Below, piece by piece: positions 14,879-18,162 of a stretch of 18,162 nucleotides of DNA. The stretch covers positions 1-18,162 of the forward strand of contig JAYZHG010000086.1 in the NCBI GenBank assembly GCA_036166735.1. Direction: 5' to 3'. Positions within the stretch are counted from its first letter, which is position 1. Every line of letters starts with the position of its first letter. The translations under genes and the position numbers were made by a program. A model generated the notes under the pieces. That model saw nothing but the letters and a program-made list of their open reading frames with translations. It was not told the DNA's origin and ran no database searches. This DNA is from JAPYTU01 sp036166735 (GTDB taxonomy: Bacteria > Bacteroidota > Bacteroidia > Cytophagales > MED-G16).

Positions 14879-15781
14879 TTAATCTAAAAGTTCACAACTA
14901 TCATTAAACTTAAGTATAGTAGAATCACTAAGCTTAACGACATAAAAAACATCACCATCTTTTGTTTTTAATCTTCTAGCATGAACAATTTCTTCATTTG
15001 GATAATTAGAATTAACATACTCTAAAATACAATCAACTATATCATCTCCATGAAGTTTTCTACATTTATCTTTTCCATCTCTATCCTTATCTTTTCTACC
15101 TCTTTCACATCTTCCTTGTATTTCCCTCATCTCATCATCACTATCAACAGTAATTGTACGTTCTCCTTCATCCGTTGCAATAACAATATCAACAGGATAT
15201 TCTAATGAAGGTCTATCTTTTGAATCAGGATTATTTTTATACCACTCCTCTACCTTCTCTCTATCTGCTTCAATTTCAATTGTAATTGATGAAGCATCAG
15301 GCATTATTAAAGTATAAGGCATAACAAGTTCAAAACATTTTTCCTTTTCTTCTCTATCCCAATCTTTATCATCTTTATCTCGATCTTTATCATCCTTATC
15401 ACGGTCTTTATCACCCTTATCACGATCTTTACTACCATTTTTAATATCACCTTTTTTGTACTTATCTGCTAAAAATGGATGATTTCTCTCTAATCTCAAT
15501 TCACCATCTTCATCAAAAGATAGACTTTCATTAGTATTAAGATTAGCCTCAAAACCATATGTTTTCTTACCTACCAAAATATAAGATGAATTTAATTCTT
15601 TTGATGAATGAACAAAACTTATATATTCTTTAGATTCTGGAGCTAAATATTCATTATCAAGTTCATATAAAACTATATCTTCTGGATCTTCACCAGGAAG
15701 AAATAAAGAATCTCCAAACTGACTACATGAATTAATAAAAAAAGATATAAAAATTGCAAGAAAAAATTTGATAGATTTCAT
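14879..15781 (-). CDS. lipoprotein with acidic-basic heptapeptide repeats and PepSY-like C-terminal domain
   Basis: This is a protein of 300 residues. A lipoprotein signal peptide ends in FINSC (acylated C19). After an N-terminal region (about 20-110) comes a low-complexity linker of four 7-residue repeats at 117-144 (SKDRDKG, then DKDRDKD twice, then DKDWDRE). Residues about 149-225 form a domain bounded by cysteines (CFELVMPYTLIMPD, RPSLEYPVDIVIATDEGE, then C225). A second charged linker, RKDKDRDGKDKC, precedes the last 55 residues, which have a PepSY-like (DUF2874/BLIP-type) pattern: DCILEYVNSNYPNEEIVHAR, then DVFYVVKLSDSTILKF. Such domains bind or inhibit partner proteins in the envelope. 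The partner is unknown. It is the first gene of the five-gene minus-strand operon. Confidence 0.8.
   Translation of the reverse strand: MKSIKFFLAIFISFFINSCSQFGDSLFLPGEDPEDIVLYELDNEYLAPESKEYISFVHSSKELNSSYILVGKKTYGFEANLNTNESLSFDEDGELRLERNHPFLADKYKKGDIKNGSKDRDKGDKDRDKDDKDRDKDDKDWDREEKEKCFELVMPYTLIMPDASSITIEIEADREKVEEWYKNNPDSKDRPSLEYPVDIVIATDEGERTITVDSDDEMREIQGRCERGRKDKDRDGKDKCRKLHGDDIVDCILEYVNSNYPNEEIVHARRLKTKDGDVFYVVKLSDSTILKFNDSCELLD
15350..15433 (-). repeat. four imperfect 21-bp tandem repeats coding for DKDRDKD units
   Basis: Codons 117-144 of the lipoprotein gene are four consecutive 21-bp units encoding the heptad (D/S)KD(R/W)D(K/R)(D/G/E). Synonymous differences between units show that the copies are not brand new. 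A shorter related run, KDKDRDGKDK, occurs again around codon 230. The period of 7 residues keeps the frame when copies are gained or lost, so length variation between strains is expected. Confidence 0.85.
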
Positions 15782-15846
15782 AGATATTATGTATTTTAAA
15801 TTATTAACTTATACTTATTAGACGATTTAACTAATAATTTATTGCT

Positions 15847-15854
15847 CAAAAATA
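15847..15854 (-). promoter_or_regulatory. Bacteroidota -7 promoter box for the minus-strand operon
   Basis: Read on the minus strand, TATTTTTG matches TAnnTTTG exactly and lies 66 bases before the ATG at 15781 of the first operon gene, giving a leader of about 60 bases. It is in the divergent gap shared with the LOG gene. No -33 TTG element stands out. Confidence 0.35.
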
Positions 15855-15864
15855 TATAAAAATA

Positions 15865-16533
15865 ATGAAAAATTGGAACGATAAATTAACAAATGATAGT
15901 TGGAGAATTTTAAAATATAATTCAGAAATTATTTCAGGATTTGAAAAATTATCGAAAGTAGGACCATCTATTTCAATATTTGGATCAGCAAGAACTAAAC
16001 CTAAAGAAAAATACTATAAAAGAACTGTAAAAATTTCAAAAATGATTTCTAAAATGGGATTTGGAATTATATCTGGAGCAGGACCTGGAATCATGGAAGC
16101 TGCTAATAAAGGAGCAAAAGAAGAAAAAAGCGAATCAATAGGTCTTAGAATAAATCTTCCTTTTGAACAAACGTCAAATAAATATATTGATGAAGAATAC
16201 CAATTAAAATTCGACTACTTTTTTATAAGAAAATTAATGTTTCAAAAATATTCTCAAGGTTTTATAGTTATGCCTGGAGGATTCGGCACTCTTGATGAAC
16301 TTTTCAATGCTTTAACTCTTATACAAACTGAAAAATCAAGATTATTTCCAATAATATTAGTAGGAAAAGAACATTACAATCCATTATACAATTGGATAAA
16401 AAATACTTTATTAAAAAAGAAACTAATTTCAAAAAATGATATTAATCTCATAAACCTTGTAGAAGAAACTTCAGAGGTTGAAACTATTTTAAAAAATTTC
16501 TACAAAAAAAATAAAATTGATCTTAATTTCTAA
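15865..16533 (+). CDS. LOG family protein, nucleoside 5'-monophosphate phosphoribohydrolase
   Basis: This is a cytoplasmic Rossmann-fold protein of 222 residues of the LOG/TIGR00730 family, which releases the base from nucleoside 5'-monophosphates (cytokinin ribotides in plants, AMP or pyrimidine/purine nucleotides in bacteria). Visible motifs are SISIFGSARTKP (35-46), ISGAGPGIMEAANKGA (69-84), DYFFIRKLMF (117-126) and the signature PGGFGTLDE (137-145) followed by LTLIQTEK. An N-terminal extension of about 33 residues precedes the fold, as in the longer Bacteroidota members. The catalytic Arg/Glu pair is present in the signature region. Its substrate cannot be read from the sequence. The gene is divergent from the lipoprotein operon and ends 2 bases before the stop of the convergent sulfatase gene. 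Confidence 0.92.
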   Translation: MKNWNDKLTNDSWRILKYNSEIISGFEKLSKVGPSISIFGSARTKPKEKYYKRTVKISKMISKMGFGIISGAGPGIMEAANKGAKEEKSESIGLRINLPFEQTSNKYIDEEYQLKFDYFFIRKLMFQKYSQGFIVMPGGFGTLDELFNALTLIQTEKSRLFPIILVGKEHYNPLYNWIKNTLLKKKLISKNDINLINLVEETSEVETILKNFYKKNKIDLNF

Positions 16534-16535
16534 AA

Positions 16536-18152
16536 CTAATCTAAATTATCTATATAAGGAGTTGGAAAAATTAACTTCTTACTTTTAGAAAATTTTTCCC
16601 ATTCCATTATTAATTCATTATATACATTAATACTATCTATTTTTTTATCATATAATTCAGAAATATCATCTATTGTACTATAAAGATTAAAATTCTCAAT
16701 TTCAAATGGTTGATTTAAATTAATTATTTTCCAGTTTCCTTTTTTTAGCATAACATTTCCACTATGCTCAAAAGCAAAAACATCACTTTTACTATAAATT
16801 TCTTCTTTATATCCATCTACATATGGCAAAATAGAAATACCATCTAATGGTTCTAATTTAGAACTATTAAAAATTTTAGGATAATCAATCTCTAAATAAT
16901 CATATAAAGAAGGTGCTATATCTAAAATAGATAAAAATTTATCTGTAACCCTTAATTTATTATTTTCTAAACCCTTTATAATCAATGGAGATCTCATACC
17001 ACCAGAAGTAGCATAACCTTTATAAAGCTTAAAGGGCGCAGTAATTGATTCTGCCCAAGCAACCCCAAGAGAGACAAATGAATTGGGTTTACCCATATCT
17101 TCATAAGCATATGTGAAATGTTTTTGAATATAATTACCATAAGTACTATTGTAATAAAAATCCTCACCTGCAGCACCATTATCAGACATAAAAACAATAA
17201 TAGTATTATCATACTCTCCTATATCTTTTAAAAACTTTATTATTCTACCAATATTATAATCTAAGTTATCAATCATACCAGCATAAATTTCCATTTTTTT
17301 AGACTCAATTGCTCTTTCTTTATTGCTTAAATTTTCCCATTTAGGATATGTAGTATTAAAAGATGGGTATTCAGTATTTTTAGAAATAAAGTTATTTATT
17401 TTAAGATTTTCAAACCTTTTAATTTTCAAAGCTTCATAACCTTCATCATACTTTCCCTTATACTTATCAGAATATTTTGTATCAACTTGTAAAGGCCAAT
17501 GCGGAGCAGTGTAAGATGCATAAGCAAAAAAAGGTTTATCACTATTAGATTTTATAAATTCTATGATTTTATCAGTATAAAAATCAGAAGAATAGTTACC
17601 AGTTTTCCATAATTTTCTAATACCATTTTCTGAGAATGCAGAATCAGGATATTCTCTTATTGGTTTATTATTATCATAATGAGTAAAAGCTCCAGGTAAA
17701 AGTGCATATGTTTTATCAAATCCTCTTTCAATTGGATCACCACCCATATGCCATTTTCCTGCCATATAAGTCCTATAACCATTCATTTTCAATACCTCTG
17801 GAATAATAGCCACCCTTTTAGATAAAATACCTTCATAGCCATAATAATTAGATGAAAAACTCTGAATTCCAATCCCTGCAGTATGGTTATCATTACCAGA
17901 TAGCAACATTGCCCTAGAAGGTGCACATAATGGTGAAGTATAAAAATTAGAAAAAATTGTTCCCTTTAAAGCTAATTTATCAATATTAGGAGTTTCTATT
18001 TCACTACCATAACATCCAAGATCAGTATAACCAAGATCATCTGCTAAAATTATTAATACATTTTTTTTTAAATTATTATTAATATTTATCTGATGACAAG
18101 AAATAAATAATAACAATAAATTCAAACTGATTAGCATTTTTAAAAGTAACAT
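16536..18152 (-). CDS. arylsulfatase lipoprotein, AtsA type (S1 family)
   Basis: This is a protein of 538 residues that hydrolyses sulfate esters. The signal peptide ends in a lipobox (FISC, acylated C19), so the enzyme is membrane-anchored, unlike the soluble Pseudomonas AtsA it resembles along its whole length. Expected active-site residues are all present: metal ligands D38, D39, D324 and N325; the cysteine C76 of CAPSR (C-x-P-S-R) that must be oxidised to formylglycine; and R80, K133, H135, H218 and K378. Other AtsA-like segments are LLSGNDNHTAGIG, GYRTYMAGKWHMGG and FMSDNGAAGE. No formylglycine-generating enzyme or anSME maturase is in the window. The natural substrate is unknown; marine Bacteroidota use such enzymes on sulfated glycans or small sulfate esters. 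The start at 18152 gives a normal signal peptide; M6 (codon at 18137) is an alternative. Confidence 0.94.
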   Translation of the reverse strand: MLLLKMLISLNLLLLFISCHQININNNLKKNVLIILADDLGYTDLGCYGSEIETPNIDKLALKGTIFSNFYTSPLCAPSRAMLLSGNDNHTAGIGIQSFSSNYYGYEGILSKRVAIIPEVLKMNGYRTYMAGKWHMGGDPIERGFDKTYALLPGAFTHYDNNKPIREYPDSAFSENGIRKLWKTGNYSSDFYTDKIIEFIKSNSDKPFFAYASYTAPHWPLQVDTKYSDKYKGKYDEGYEALKIKRFENLKINNFISKNTEYPSFNTTYPKWENLSNKERAIESKKMEIYAGMIDNLDYNIGRIIKFLKDIGEYDNTIIVFMSDNGAAGEDFYYNSTYGNYIQKHFTYAYEDMGKPNSFVSLGVAWAESITAPFKLYKGYATSGGMRSPLIIKGLENNKLRVTDKFLSILDIAPSLYDYLEIDYPKIFNSSKLEPLDGISILPYVDGYKEEIYSKSDVFAFEHSGNVMLKKGNWKIINLNQPFEIENFNLYSTIDDISELYDKKIDSINVYNELIMEWEKFSKSKKLIFPTPYIDNLD

Positions 18153-18162
18153 TATGTATTAT

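Noticed and set aside
15350..15433. CRISPR-like direct repeats
   Set aside because: The 21-bp units are contiguous with no spacers and keep a reading frame, so they are protein-coding tandem repeats.

Overview
The window is a gene-dense, very A+T-rich stretch (by eye clearly under one-third G+C) of a bacterial chromosome from the Bacteroidota, most likely an uncultured marine member of the Flavobacteriales with a compact genome. The evidence is a type IX secretion (T9SS) type B C-terminal domain, a histidyl-tRNA synthetase of the Bacteroidota type, a stand-alone TonB-receptor plug lipoprotein, a cut-off anti-sigma/Spy-like pair, start sites without Shine-Dalgarno motifs, and several matches to the Bacteroidota -7 promoter box TAnnTTTG. 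I see no rRNA, tRNA, CRISPR array, insertion sequence or phage gene.

Layout. Positions 1-649 hold the end of a small one-helix membrane protein (probable anti-sigma factor) overlapping a Spy/CpxP-like membrane-anchored protein. A YfcE-type phosphodiesterase follows (711-1202), then a convergent 56-residue basic protein (1208-1378, minus). A plus-strand run comprises hisS, a T9SS-secreted PKD-like protein, ybaB and a family 2 glycosyltransferase (1454-5517), with abutting or overlapping ends. Next is an abundant-looking OmpA/TPR lipoprotein with its own promoter-like box and the only clear intrinsic terminator (5598-7474). The pyruvate dehydrogenase E1-beta gene (7526-8503) converges on ffh (8490-9839, minus) with a 14 bp overlap of coding ends. 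A YfhO-type polytopic membrane protein is coupled by an ATGA overlap to a plug-domain lipoprotein (9927-12757). Converging on that is a five-gene minus-strand operon (15781 down to 12763): an acidic-repeat lipoprotein with a PepSY-like C-terminus, a DUF4396 membrane protein without an ATG start, two envelope proteins of unknown function and a DUF1295 membrane enzyme. A LOG-family phosphoribohydrolase (15865-16533) then converges on an AtsA-type arylsulfatase lipoprotein (16536-18152, minus).

How the parts relate. Core functions (HisRS, SRP Ffh, PDH E1-beta, YbaB) are mixed with envelope functions (Spy-like stress protein, T9SS cargo, OmpA/TPR lipoprotein, glycosyltransferases, plug lipoprotein, sulfatase). 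The sulfatase suits an organism that uses sulfated marine organic matter. No single large novel system is evident. The least explained parts are the minus-strand operon, the YfhO/plug-lipoprotein pair and the 56-residue basic protein. All assignments are by reading the translated sequence, without database searches.
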